Assembly: GCA_032433765.1 (NCBI GenBank)
Contig: JAVIAB010000051.1
Span: 77,053,744-77,117,743, forward strand
Origin: Megaustenia siamemsis
Taxonomy: Eukaryota; Mollusca; Gastropoda; Stylommatophora; Ariophantidae
Length of the DNA: 64,000 nt
Direction of reading: 5' to 3'
Shown here: positions 52,522 to 63,243 of the stretch, one piece after another
How the letters are laid out: each line of letters begins with the position of its first letter
Position numbering within the stretch: the stretch's first letter is position 1
The notes under the pieces: generated by a model
Seen by the model: only the letters and a program-made list of their open reading frames with translations
What the model was told of the DNA's origin: nothing
Databases searched by the model: none
Made by a program: the position numbers and the translations under genes

Positions 52522-54632
52522 TAGCTCGTTTCAAATCACGTGCCCAACTTCAAAACGCTATTACTCAGTAACCTTTTGTTAAAAACTGTTGAAATTTTCC
52601 AAATGTTATTAGAATGCAAAAGACCCTTTAAATGTATATTTAACAAATATCTTGCAGCTGCAGTTTTCTTAAAGCGGCGAATTTCTTTGATGTTTGTCAA
52701 AATTGTAAATTGTGAACCCCTAAATAATAGAAATTACCGTAGTTGCTGGTCTATGATTAATTTTCACTAGGTAAAGGCGTGGCTGTAATGGGGAAATAAC
52801 TGGATAAGACAAAACACCAGGAGAATTATTGTCTTCTCAGTTCGAGGACGGACGATAATATCAAGGTATACCTGTATGTCCAATTTTCATAGTTGTGTGG
52901 TCCTGAAAAGGACCGTTTGTTGAACTAATTTAAGGTAATATAGGGGCCAACATTCTGGAGGCTATATACTTTCATTCTGAATCAGACGAGTCTAAAAGAT
53001 TAATAACTGTTTGGGGTTGAACATTCCACAAACCATCATTTTTCCAATATTCCTCTTCCTGTTTTAAGACGTGGTCTTCACATTTAGCCCAATAATCTTT
53101 GTCTATATTTAATAAAGCGAGATTAGCAAGAGTCTTTACATCGCATATTTTGAATGTTGTATTTTCATCTGCCACTTGTCCTTTTAATTTTGCCCAGATT
53201 AGTTCTATTGGATTTAAATGAGCATGGTAAGGTGGCAGCCTCAAACTTATATGACAGTGCTCTTGGATAATCTTATCTATTTGAAAAATCTTTGTCCTTT
53301 GTTTTTGCTTTACTAGAGATAGTAATTCAGGTTTTAAGTACATGTTATTAAATTGTATGTGCTCCTTTGTGAGCCATATCTTAATAGCATCTTTTGTACT
53401 GGATGACGTCGGGACTTTATCTTCAAGTGCAACAATGTTGTGGTACGCTGCATTGTCCATTATTAGGCAAGATGGTCGATCAAGTGATGGGAGAACATAA
53501 TTTTCAATCCAATGTCTAAATATGTGACCATTCATCTCAGAGTGATAATCCCGATTGCCTATGGATTTTGAAAGAAAAATGAGCTCTGCATTCTGTATTA
53601 GTCCATGTTGTCGACTACCTGCATGAGCAATTATCAAGCGCTGTCCTTTGCTGCTAGGTATTAATCTCTTAATCTTTCCATCTGATGACGCCATTCCCTT
53701 TGGTTAGTGTGGTGAGCATTGATCCATGTTTCATCCAAGTACACAATATCATAACCTTGCTTGCGCACCTCTTTTACTTCACGTAAGTACTTGCTTCTCA
53801 TGACTACTATATGTGGCTTCTCACAGATGATGTTTCGTCCATTGGAATACTTTCTGAATGTAAAGCCTGCAGCTCTCACATTCTTCCATAATGTAGACTT
53901 TGATATTTCAATACTGTTGTTCTTTTTCAGCGATACTTTTACTTTTCTTATTGTAACAGTTTAATTCATACCCAACATTCTGCGAATTTCACTTCTAATA
54001 AGTTCACTGTCGAAATTATCCAACATTTTTGCTCTTCCTTGTGATTTTGTATATTTGGAACATTGACGGTCACGTGCTTGAATCCAGGGATTAAATGACC
54101 GTTTAGATAAATCCTAAATGTGTCTTGTCCTATTCTCAGAGTTTTCTAAAGAATGAAATAATCTTCCTCGTTTAGCCTCTTTGCAAAAATAGTCATACAT
54201 TTTTATTGCGATGTTTTGTAAACTGCAGAATTTCATTTTAAGACTCATGATAAATGTTATCGTTCCACGTCTCCACCTATGAATGAACGGAAATGGAACA
54301 CACAATTTCTCGTGTTTTTTACAAGTGTCTAATTGTGTCAAAAAACCATGGTGGAAGCGTGCAAACACGTCAATTTTACCGTGTATGGATTTTTACTCGC
54401 TATTTTTAACTTAAAATACTGTAAACATTAAGTTTTGACTACATCAATGGGTCGTTATAAATTTATATAAATCAAATAAGCAACAATAATAACCAAATGT
54501 TTTTTTTAATGAAATTAATTCCCTGTTGGGTTCTAATCATTATAACTTTACATGCAAATTTTGAACAACTTACAACAAGCGGTTAAAAAGCTATCGATTT
54601 TAAAAGTTGGGCACGCGTTATGAAACAAGCTA
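52522..54632 (-). mobile_element. Tc1/mariner-class DNA transposon, copy 2 (inactive)
   Basis: TIRs TAGCTCGTTTCAAATCACGT (52522) and TAGCTTGTTTCATAACGCGT (minus strand from 54632) with flanking TA at 52520-52521 and 54633-54634. Same layout and nearly the same sequence as 39904-42016. Flanks differ, so this is an independent insertion and not a segmental duplication. Confidence 0.92.
52972..54368 (-). pseudogene. Disrupted transposase of copy 2
   Basis: The C-terminal frame (52972-53694) keeps MDNAAYHN and NPIELIWAKLKG, again with 83 residues between Asp and Glu. A one-base deletion near 53690 (GATGACGCC against GATGACTGCC) shifts the frame. A stop occurs where copy 1 has MNETVT (about 53961), and another just after TRHI (about 54114). 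YLDETWIN with the first Asp survives in the segment 53661-53879. Confidence 0.9.
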
Positions 54633-54704
54633 TACACCTGATTTCACAAGTGACGTGACATTTGGGGGATGACCGTCCTCGTGCGTAACGACATTATGGC
54701 GTCT

Positions 54705-55340
54705 GGGGTGGACACGTCCCGCTGGAACTGTTAATGAGATACAATTTCTGGCCATTCAAATCCAACCTGAGCAATCTTCTGTGTTAGTCAATGTCTACGC
54801 ATGCGATGAAAAAATGGACTCGCAGATTTGGCACAGTTTGAGTGAATTTATATCTCAAGAGAGAAATGTAATTTTCTGTGGTAACTTCACTGCAATAAGC
54901 AAATAGTATGGTTGCATGTCCTCCAACAAATAAGGCGACGAGCTTGAATGCGCACTTGAGTGTATGGATCTGGTCGGTGCGGCGGACCAAGATGGCCAGT
55001 TGGTCCAATTAGGCTCAGGTCTAGTGGCATTTTTGCTGTAGTGTGTTTTCAGATTGATTCTTTCTGTTCTGGATTTTCGTTTGTGGAGACATCGGTGTCG
55101 CACTCACATGGTCACGGAGTCAACGTGTATTTGACGCATGCGCATGGACCTTTGCATTGCAGGCGACGGCAGTTGATTGAAGTGAAGTGGTGCCCGGCCA
55201 TTGTGTTCGACTGCAAGTTAACCACTATCTTATCTGTGGTCATATCATGCATATTATCATGTGTGCTGATTTTCTTGAGGCACGCACACCGACCACAAAG
55301 ACCACGAGAATTCAACGCCGGCGCATGGGAATCGTGTCGT
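54705..55340 (+). pseudogene. LINE APE endonuclease domain, decayed
   Basis: Plus-strand readings give FLAIQIQPEQSSVLVNVYAC, WHSLSEFISQERNVIFCGNF-TA (normally CGDFNA), ALECMDLVGAADQDGQLVQL-GSG and, in another frame, FSFVETSVSHSHGHGVNVYL (normally ..SSVETSxGSDHxGxxV..). This is the AP-endonuclease-like domain at the N-terminus of Jockey/I-type LINE ORF2. Catalytic Asp/Asn and Ser-Asp-His positions are altered and stops are present, so it is dead. No RT follows. Confidence 0.65.
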
Positions 55341-55344
55341 ACAT

Positions 55345-55545
55345 ATACCTGGAAGTTTGTTCATCGTGGGCTGTGTACCATTTTTTTTTCAAAATGCAAC
55401 ACATACAATAGTATAGTATAGAAGATCAGGATGAACATTTTGTTGGTCTCTGAAACAGGGGTGTAGCATATATTTAGAATTGCCCCGCTTTCTGTGGCGC
55501 CAGTCTGTTTAAAGTCTAGGTTTTGCATCATTAGCGGCTGTGCCA
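55345..55545. other. Unassigned stretch
   Basis: Nothing recognised between the endonuclease remnant and the small ORF. Confidence 0.35.
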
Positions 55546-55550
55546 TCAGA

Positions 55551-55709
55551 ATGGCGAACAAAACTGGGATTCAAGACAATGTCATGGACAAGGCGTCTCC
55601 CCTTCAGTCACTAGAGTTTGAAAAATTGTGCGTCCTAAGACATCGTGGAAGGGATCATTGGCTTCATAGTATACAGGTTGCTATGGGCTGTTTGAGGAAA
55701 ACAGGCTAA
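55551..55709 (+). CDS. Small ORF with strong Kozak context, unknown
   Basis: MANKTGIQDNVMDKASPLQS and on, 52 codons, with A at -3 and G at +4. No domain recognised. A CAG|GTTGCT at about 55675 is a weak donor. It could be a first exon or a transposon leftover. Not supported by any partner. Confidence 0.2.
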   Translation: MANKTGIQDNVMDKASPLQSLEFEKLCVLRHRGRDHWLHSIQVAMGCLRKTG

Positions 55710-55714
55710 GAAAA

Positions 55715-56045
55715 CAGTCCGACAATTCAAGTTGAGACATTATGTATAAGATAAGGCATAACTGGCTCAGTTTCAAATTTGTAAGATGTTACTTGAGCGG
55801 CTATATCAACAGCATACACATTAGCTGCTTTAGAATAATTCATATTTTTTGTTCAGTGTCACGAATTTGAACCACTCCAATAAAAAATCAATCTGTAGAA
55901 TGGGTGGAATGTAGTTTCTCCAGGACAACTTTATTTATACATGTAGCAACGCTTTTATCATTATAACTAAAATACCACTTTGTTTTTTAAAACAAGCAGC
56001 TGTTCAGTGTGCACTTTAGACATATTAGAGCAGCCTATAATATAA
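55715..56045. other. AT-rich stretch, no gene seen
   Basis: No recognised feature. Confidence 0.4.
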
Positions 56046-56052
56046 CTGTAGC

Positions 56053-56155
56053 AAGATTGTGGGTGGAAAATAAATAAACCAATAACAAGATTGTGGGAGG
56101 AAAATAAATAAACCAACAACAAGATTGTGGGTGGAAAATAAATAAACCAACAACA
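56053..56155. repeat. 34-bp tandem repeat, 3 copies
   Basis: The unit is GATTGTGGGTGGAAAATAAA followed by TAAACCAATAACAA. Confidence 0.9.
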
Positions 56156-56258
56156 AAAATATTTCAAAACATCTGGTACTCCCTATATACTGTTTTCATC
56201 TTTAAAAAATGCAAATGGTGCATTCTATTCAAAAAGACTCTTTTGTAAACATCTGGTA

Positions 56259-56553
56259 AGATAAAGGTAAAGTACGAGACTTGAATCGGTGTCTTAGCAC
56301 GCGAGTTTTCGTCCATATGTGCTCGGTCGTCTATCCAGAAGTGTTCGGAGACTTCTGGCTAGTGTCGCTTCAAGCATAAATAAAATTCACCATGCGATAT
56401 TTTTCACGTTCCCAGAGTACTACCCTGGTACTCATTTCTGCCAGCGGCTGGGTCGACCGCGGGGAAATTTTGTTTCCAACCACGAGTACAATTTACACTG
56501 CTTCCAGCGAGAATCGAACACGGGTTGTCCGAACGTCGGTAGCCCAGTCGGGA
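56259..56553 (-). mobile_element. SINE-B copy with 12-bp TSD, head truncated
   Basis: Flanked by AAACATCTGGTA at 56247-56258 and 56554-56565. It starts at CCCGACTGGGCTACC on the minus strand, so the first bases of the head are missing. The hairpin is AGCCAGAAGT-ctccgaac-ACTTCTGGAT. It inserted in a degenerate ~80-bp repeat that carries AACATCTGGTA several times (56167-56655). Confidence 0.92.
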
Positions 56554-56714
56554 AAACATCTGGTACTTCCTATATCATATATTGTTTTCTGCTTGACACA
56601 AATGCAAATGATGGATTCTATACAAGAAACATCTTTGGTGGAGTCAAACATCTGGTAGTTCTGAGAACCTAAACCTGATATACCATGGATTTGAAATGTA
56701 TTTAACTGTATATA

Positions 56715-57022
56715 TCAAAGCTAAAAAGACCAATGAGGAAGTTCTCAAAGAGGCCAACACAAAAAGGGAGCTCTTAAAAAACATCAGAAAGAAGCTATCA
56801 ATATTTTTCGGGCACATCATGAGAAGAGGAAAGTTGGAATACTTGGTTACAACTGGCAAAATAAAAGGAAAGAGAGATCGCGGGCGACAAAGAGAGAAAA
56901 TACTGGATAGCTTGGTGTCATGGCATGGAAAACAGTCAACAACAGAACCGATACGATGCACTGTAGATAGAAGATTGTGGAAGGACATGATCGCCTACGA
57001 CAACCGGTATGGCACATGATGA
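56715..57022 (+). mobile_element. LINE family 1, 3' fragment
   Basis: Open frame AKKTNEEVLKEANTKRELLK ... FFGHIMRRGKLEYLV ... DRGRQREKILDSL ... NRYGT, stop at 57017-57019, with a short TGATGAATGATC tail. Very similar to the copy at 3-412. Confidence 0.88.
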
Positions 57023-57024
57023 AT

Positions 57025-57525
57025 GATCAACACTTGATGTATAAATGAAAAATATAAGGAGGGTGGTCAGAGCAGCTGAGACGCATTGATTATCGATTAT
57101 GAATTTCACTGAAATTTATGTAGTGATTTATGTAGATTTCATATAAGTTTTATTCTGTCAATTTATTTAGCCTGTAATTTGGGGGGGGGGGGGATTCAAA
57201 ACAGAAATAATGATAATTACAAATATCAGGAGAAAATAACCGTAATTTGCTGACATGTAATAAGATGGTAAATTTAGAAATATACAATCTTGTATCGTGA
57301 AAACTATAACAATTGGGAAAAATAGAGATAATAAGAGAGGGAATCTCTACGAGACGGTTAAAGAGAGGTGATATTGTTTGAATTAGTTGCAGTTCTATGG
57401 TTAAGAAGGAAGTAACAGAAGGATTGGTTTTAAAAGAAACTGTAGATCTTGCAAGTTGTGGGGAGACGTGATCAATTTTTGAGTTTATAGTAGTTGTACT
57501 TTACAACTCATATTGCTATGATAAT
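57025..57525. other. AT-rich stretch with a possible LINE remnant
   Basis: A G run is at 57180-57193. Around 57290-57480 weak family 1b similarity (TTGKIE-like, then a KLW-D end) is possible but not certain. Confidence 0.3.
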
Positions 57526-57526
57526 G

Positions 57527-58102
57527 TTATTGAGTTATTAGCGGGTCATCATCATTGCACTCCGAACATGTCCATGGGTGCTCACATCCCCTCCTCAGTT
57601 ATTGAGTTATTAGCGGGTCATCATCATTGCACTCCGAACATGTCCATGGGTGCTCACATCCCCTCCTCAGTTATTGAGTTATTAGCGGGTCATCATCATT
57701 GCACTCCGAACATGTCCATGGGTGCTCACATCCCCTCCTCAGTTATTGAGTTATTAGCGGGTCATCATCATTGCACTCCGAAAATGGCCATGGGTGCTCA
57801 CATCCCCTCCTCAGTTATTGAGTTATTAGCGAGTCACCATCATTGCACTCCGAACATGTCCATGGGTGCTTACATCCCCTCCTCAGTTATTGAGTTATTA
57901 CCGGGTCATCATCATTGCACTCCGAACATGTCCATGGGTACTCACATCCCCTCCTCAGTTATTGAGTTATTTGCGGGTCATCATCATTGCACTCCGAACA
58001 TGTCCATGGGTGCTCACATCCCCTCCTCAGTTATTGAGTTATTAGCGGGTCATCTTCATTGCACTCCGAATATGTCCATGGGTGCTCACATCCCCTCCGC
58101 AG
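57527..58102. repeat. 72-bp tandem repeat, 8 copies
   Basis: The unit is TTATTGAGTTATTAGCGGGT, CATCATCATTGCACTCCGAA, CATGTCCATGGGTGCTCACA, TCCCCTCCTCAG. As 72 is a multiple of 24 codons, a 186-residue repeat ORF (57568-58128) arises; I treat it as an artefact. A single-unit relative lies at 20200-20378. Confidence 0.93.
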
Positions 58103-58450
58103 CAAGTCCCGCACTGTCCAGCGACTGACGAATCCTGTTCTGTGTTGGTTGTCTTCTTATACGCCCACTAAATTTCTTGTTTCTGGCTGTGCCCATCTTA
58201 ACTCCCATCTCTTTCATCCGAAAGAGTGACGTGGACTCATGATTGTCAAAGTCTTGTACCTTTCCCACATCTCGGAGGTAGTGATGACGTCCGTCTGATC
58301 CATTGGTTGACCGTCTTCAACGACAGCGCAGCAGCCTGCCACTCTTTAATTTTCCCGTACTCCTGCATGTCCAGGGACGTAGATAAAGGTGACTCTATGT
58401 ATTTTTTGCTTCTGCAATGACTACCCATTGACTGCGTACAGCGCCCGACT
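58103..58450 (-). repeat. Single-copy shoulder of the 72-bp array; possible old transposon coding remnant
   Basis: Homologous to 20200-20290. The minus strand gives a KFSGRIRRQPTQNRIRQSLD segment that faintly resembles a helix-turn-helix linker in transposases, but no catalytic domain is present. Identity uncertain. Confidence 0.35.
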
Positions 58451-58483
58451 CCACTTTTCTTATTATGCTCATCGAATTACTTA

Positions 58484-59814
58484 TAGTCCGTTCAGAAATT
58501 CATAATCACACCTGAATTAGCTTTGCGTGATAACCGTTTGTTATTTTCTTTTCAAAATTTGCATGTAATCTTAGAATATTGATGACGTTATAGAAATATT
58601 TTTTGCTCTGAGAAATTTGATCTACTTTAAAAGTTTTCTTCTTTAGGCTATATTAAATTCACCCTGTTCGAATTTGACACCATTTTAGGATATATACATT
58701 AATTTGTTGCGGTCGTTCACGTAAAATAGTGTGGCTATTGCAGGAACACTAACTTCAGTAAGATCCCGTGCACAAAACTGAATATTGAACGACATGACGC
58801 ACCACGGCCTTGGGTTTAATTACCGAAGGGAAGGCGTATCTTTATTAATTTTGTGAAGACTCAGTAGACAATTTGTTGACTTTAAATACCAACATTTATA
58901 TCTATAAAACGTTCAGAATCGTTTGCCTAGACATTAATTTATTTTTTTCAAAAACTTATTGTTCATTTGCATTGATCTTTTGAAGTTAGGTTTAGAATAC
59001 TAATGTCGCTATAAAAATATTTTTTTATCAAAGAAATGTGATCCAGTTTCAAAGATGCCTTATTTAACCTATATTAAAAAAAGTTAATCGATATTATAAA
59101 CACCGGCGGGATTATGTAGATGATTACATCTCACAGCTGATTCTTTAGCATATAGGCATGACCTTCACGGCTGAATGCGCACCGTCCTAAAATAGTTATG
59201 TTTCCACTATAAATTTTTATAAAGAAATGTTACATATGAAATTTCCCGTTTAGCACAAAATGACAAAATGACAGTTTATTGTTCAAGACCACCCAAGCAA
59301 TAAAAAATATGTTATAAGCAAACCAACAACCATTACTTTGAATGGAAGCCTGCTTGAGTCAGTACAGAAGTTCAGCTATCTTGGATCCACTATTACAGCC
59401 ACACTTTCCTTAGATGAGGAACTAATTGTACGTATTTGAAAGGCAGCGACAACATTTGGGAAACTCACACCAAGAGCATGGAACTATATCAAATTGACTC
59501 TAAGAACAAAAGTTCTATATATAATTTAAAATTTGTATACTTGCCACCCAGTAATATTTCATGGACACGCCTATGGGTCATCGTTGCACTAGATTACTGT
59601 AAAACATTTTGATTAGGGTCAAAATAATAGTTACATGGGCAAAGATCAAAGGAATTCACCGCTTTAAGAAAACCGTTATAGCTAGACATCGAGTAACACA
59701 TATGTTCTCGTGACATGGACATTTTAACACCGTATGCCAAAAATCATGTGAAATCATCAAGAACTTTTTGAATTATAAATCATAACATCTCGGCAAACGA
59801 TTCTGAACGGACTA
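58484..59814. mobile_element. Non-autonomous TIR element with TA target duplication
   Basis: Perfect 14-bp terminal inverted repeats TAGTCCGTTCAGAA at both ends, each flanked by TA (58482-58483, 59815-59816). A second end-like sequence (AACGTTCAGAATCGTTTGCC) at about 58916, followed by a stretch matching 58545-58640, implies one copy nested in or duplicated within another. No transposase. Length 1331 bp. Confidence 0.75.
59325..59540 (+). pseudogene. LINE post-RT remnant inside the TIR element
   Basis: Reads TITLNGSLLESVQKFSYLGS, TITATLSLDEELIVRI-stop, KAATTFGKLTPRAWNYIKLT, LRTKVLY. This is the FxYLGSxISxxGSLDxExxxRIxKA block of animal LINE proteins, with a stop after VRI. It is a fragment with no visible ends. 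Confidence 0.65.
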
Positions 59815-59854
59815 TAGTATGTAGGCGTGGGTGTAGTCTTGTGACTGAAACAAA

Positions 59855-60106
59855 ATGAATGCCCTGGTCACTGCCATCACCTCCATCCTCATGCTACTCG
59901 TGGACATAACGTATCCGCCACTGTCTTCTTTGACTATTCTGCCTGCCGAGCGTGCTGTCGATGGCTGTGGATGGTCTAAACTCACGTGTACTCACTCAGT
60001 CGCACGGTTCAGAACCCGTTTCTACTTTATATTGACTGACTTATCACAGTTAATCAGCTCTTCGGCACGTGGATACACCGTGAGCTTTTTAAAGATAATT
60101 ACATAA
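59855..60106 (+). CDS. Small ORF with hydrophobic N-terminus, unknown
   Basis: 83 codons starting MNALVTAITSILMLLVDITY, which could be a signal peptide or a membrane segment. No homologue is recognised, and the C-terminal third has no special features. It may be chance. Confidence 0.2.
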   Translation: MNALVTAITSILMLLVDITYPPLSSLTILPAERAVDGCGWSKLTCTHSVARFRTRFYFILTDLSQLISSSARGYTVSFLKIIT

Positions 60107-60331
60107 TTTGCTGACATGTAAAAATATATACAATGCAAACCTATTAAAAAACAATCTTCTTTTAAGCTTTTTGCAATGATAACTAAAAGACGTAAAAATA
60201 TGGCTTAATACATTGTACAAAGAGAAATTTTGAATTGAAATAGGAACAAACAACAAAAAAAACAAGCCGTCTACCTTCGTTGGTTTTACCACGGAGAAGG
60301 AAAACTTTATGAGAATAATTTAAACACAAAC

Positions 60332-60692
60332 ATCATCATCATTGAGTGCCGTCTCCGCATCGAAGGTTGGCTACCATGGAGCGCTATTCCACTCTGTCTC
60401 TTGCTTTGATGGTGCAGATTGTCATAGGTTGACTTGTCCATCTTTTGATGTTACTCGCCCATGATCTGCCATGATCTTGATCTGCCTCTGCTTCTTTTAC
60501 TTTGTATTTTCCCTTCCAATATTACTTTTATTAGGCTGCTGTGTCTTTTAACATGCCCCAAAAATGTCATTTGTCTTGTTCTAATTGTGTTTAGTAGATC
60601 TATTTTCGTTTTTAGTTGTTTTAAAACTTCGTCGTTTGTTTTCCTTTATTTCCATCCAATTCTACCTATTCTTCTATAAATCCACATTTCAA
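60332..60692 (-). mobile_element. LINE family 2, 3' fragment
   Basis: Minus-strand family 2 C-terminus: MWIYRRIGRIGW-EIKEN.., RQMTFLGHVKRHSSLI, GRGRS-like basic stretch and MVANLRCGDGTQ-like end with the ATGATGATGATG tail complement at 60332. Frame broken by an insertion around 60455. Confidence 0.8.
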
Positions 60693-60729
60693 TGTTCTGT
60701 TCCACAATTTAACACCAACAACAACAAAA

Positions 60730-60872
60730 AGAAAGGCGAGTTGACAGAGGAAGACCACGACTGAAACTACTAGACAGCGTAACAGACTGACATCGAAATA
60801 ATATAATTGATAAGGAACATAAGAGAATGCAACACCAGTAGTGAGATGATCGCCTAAGCATGACACCTGATA
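60730..60872 (+). pseudogene. LINE C-terminal remnant
   Basis: RRVDRGRPRLKLLDSVTD followed by IIDKEHKRMQHQ resembles the GRGRPxLRWLDxVxxD end of a LINE protein. Confidence 0.4.
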
Positions 60873-60999
60873 ATGTTAAATGACATTAGCGAAAGTGATG
60901 AATGAAAGCTGAAGCATAAAGAATGTAAAAATATGGGAGACATAAAGCTGCACCGTAGCAGAAAAGCAATACTGCTATAAGGGAGTGCAGTCTAGAGCC

Positions 61000-61200
61000 T
61001 CCACTTATCATGGGCATATCTTTTGAGGGACCGCGCCCAGTGCTCTCTCCCCGGATGCTTGACCTTCCCTGACCAACGACCAGGAACCAACTTTTTTTTC
61101 AAGGTTGGTTGACTGGTAGGAACGAGCGGACTTCGAACCTGGTGTTAGATGCAAAAAGCAAGTCTTTTACAACATCGCTAATCTGTGTCATAGGAAAACG
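61000..61200 (-). repeat. SINE-like repeat fragment
   Basis: GAACGAGCGGACTTCGAACC on the plus strand is a reverse-complement B box (GGTTCGAAGTCC). The neighbouring GC-richer body suggests an old tRNA-derived SINE on the minus strand. Confidence 0.4.
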
Positions 61201-61224
61201 ATTCATCAACTTATTGGGATTAAT

Positions 61225-61935
61225 CCATTAATCCATGGTAAAACTATTTCATTAATTTATGGTAAAGCTATTTCATTAATTTATGGTAAAACTATTTCTT
61301 TAATATTAGGTAAACCTGTTCCATTAATCCATGGCTAAACTATTTCATTAGTCCATGGGAAAACTTTTTCACTAATCCATGGTAAAACTATTTCTTTAAT
61401 CCATGGTAAACTTGTTCCATTATTCCATGGTAAACTTGTTCCATTAATCCATGGTAAACTTGTTCCATTAATCCATGGTAAACTTGTTCCATTAATCCAT
61501 GGGAAATTTTTTTCACTAATCTATGGTAAAGTGATTTCATTAATCCATAGTAAAGCTATTTAATTAATTCATGGTGAAGCTATTCCATTAATCCTTGGTA
61601 AAACTATTCCATTAATCCTTGGTAAAGTTATTTCATTAATCCACGGTAAAGCTATTTCAATAATCCACGGTAAAGCTATTTCAATAATCCACGGTAAAGC
61701 TATTTCAATAATCCACGGTAAAGCTATTTCAATACTCCACGGTAAAGCTATTTCAATAATCCATGCTAAAACTATTTCAATAATCCTTGGTAAAGCTATT
61801 TAAATAATCCTTGGTAAAACTATTTCAATAATCCATGGTAAAGCTATTTCAATAATCCATGGTAAAGCGATTTCATTAATCCATGGTAAAGCAATTTCAC
61901 TAATCCATGGTAAAACTAGTCCATTAATTATTAAT
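61225..61935. repeat. 24-bp minisatellite, about 29 copies
   Basis: The unit is TCCATGGTAAAACTATTTCA plus TTAA, with variants AAGCTATTTCAATAATCCAC and AACTTGTTCCATTAATCCAT clustered in separate blocks. Confidence 0.93.
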
Positions 61936-61949
61936 CACACCCGATTGGA

Positions 61950-62080
61950 TACCGGGGCCCACGGTGAGTAGAAAGATAAGAATCTAGCCTGCCATGCATG
62001 TCGTAAGAGACGCTGACGGTTTTAGTGACTCTTCGTCGATGCATTTGAGCTGATGCAATCTTCAATGTTTTTACTGTCCT
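61950..62080. mobile_element. Dispersed repeat D, second copy
   Basis: TACCGGGGCCCACGG ... CATGCATGTCGTAAGAGACG parallels 14986-15240. A SINE-A is inserted in its 3' part at 62095, and repeat D sequence may resume at 62368. Confidence 0.5.
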
Positions 62081-62094
62081 ATGGCCAGTATACT

Positions 62095-62352
62095 AAGAGC
62101 CGCGATAGTTCAGTGGCTAGTGAACTGGACTACAAAGGACAAGAGGTAGGGTTCGATCCCAATCCGACGGCTTCTGGTTCACCCTGCCTTTAATGGGTAC
62201 CGGATTTTTTTTCTGGGAAAGTAAAGCGGCACGGGCGTAATACCGACCGCATTACCCCAAAAATCATGTGCCGAAGGTCTGTAAAATTTATGGTCACTAA
62301 TAGCATATTCCCTATACGCCGCTTGGCGTGACGTGGGTACTTTACTTACTTT
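62095..62352 (+). mobile_element. SINE-A copy with 15-bp TSD
   Basis: Flanked by TATGGCCAGTATACT at 62080-62094 and 62353-62367. Complete. The first 3' hairpin is damaged (AGCATA for ACCATA). Confidence 0.95.
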
Positions 62353-62367
62353 TATGGCCAGTATACT

Positions 62368-62875
62368 GGGGAACGTGCTAAGGAGAGGATCCGAGAACTA
62401 TTGAGTTGTCCGATGTGCACTAAAGATGATCTTTCGACATAACTAAACTGAAACTTAACTATTTCATTAGCCCATCTAAGAGCCTATCTAATTCTTTACT
62501 ATTTAAGGGGATTTAAAAAAAAATATTTAATTTGTGTCAATTTTTTTTAAAAGAAGAAAGAAAGATAAACTACAATCCGACCTGCGAACACATTCAGCCC
62601 TAAATCTTGGTGGCCGGCCGATCTGTCGGTTATTGGTAGGAGAGATCGAAGGCGGGAAAAAGGGGCGATACTCGAGAAGTGATTAGGAGAAAAACATTGA
62701 CGTAATTATTTACCCTTGATCGAAGAGTGTTTATTCCTTGTTCTATATTGCTAAAGATGGCTTCAGTGCATTACGAGAAAATTCATAAGTAATCGATCAC
62801 CTAAAACAAATATTGACGTGTATAACTGATAAATAACGAAGATTAAAAATGGTTTCCTGAAAAAAATTATAGAAA
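62368..62875. other. Unassigned stretch, no gene seen
   Basis: No recognised gene or repeat. Confidence 0.4.
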
Positions 62876-62878
62876 GAA

Positions 62879-62965
62879 GGTAAAGGCGGCGTGACGTGAT
62901 AGGACCACATCATCCAAAAAGGTGTCGAGGACATTGAAAAATATGTTCACTAACACATTCCCCAA
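62879..62965 (+). mobile_element. SINE-E/SINE-A type 3' remnant
   Basis: GGTAAAGGCGGCGTGACGTG ATAGGACCACATCATCC ... AAAAATATGTTCACTAACAC matches the 3' body of the 13.3-13.5 kb SINE. Confidence 0.6.
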
Positions 62966-63243
62966 AAGACTAGGAAGGAGGGGAGAGAACCATGAACACT
63001 AATGCACCAGGAAACTACAAGCTTGAACTAACACAGAGTCGTTAGAGCTTACACAAATCATGATGAGGTTGCAATACTTTTCTTGTCTTAACAGATTCTG
63101 ACCGAGGAACCAGTTATTTAGCGAGCGCCGTAACGCTCTCGTATCGTTATTTATAGTACCGTAACGATGTTAGCAGGATATTTTTCTCATAAAAAATTAT
63201 TTCACATGAGAAAAATAGCGGTTATCTATAAGACTTTTGAGGC

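Noticed and set aside
57568..58128. 186-residue ORF of 24-residue repeats
   Set aside because: Product of the 72-bp tandem repeat; the single-unit relative at 20.2-20.4 kb does not preserve the frame.
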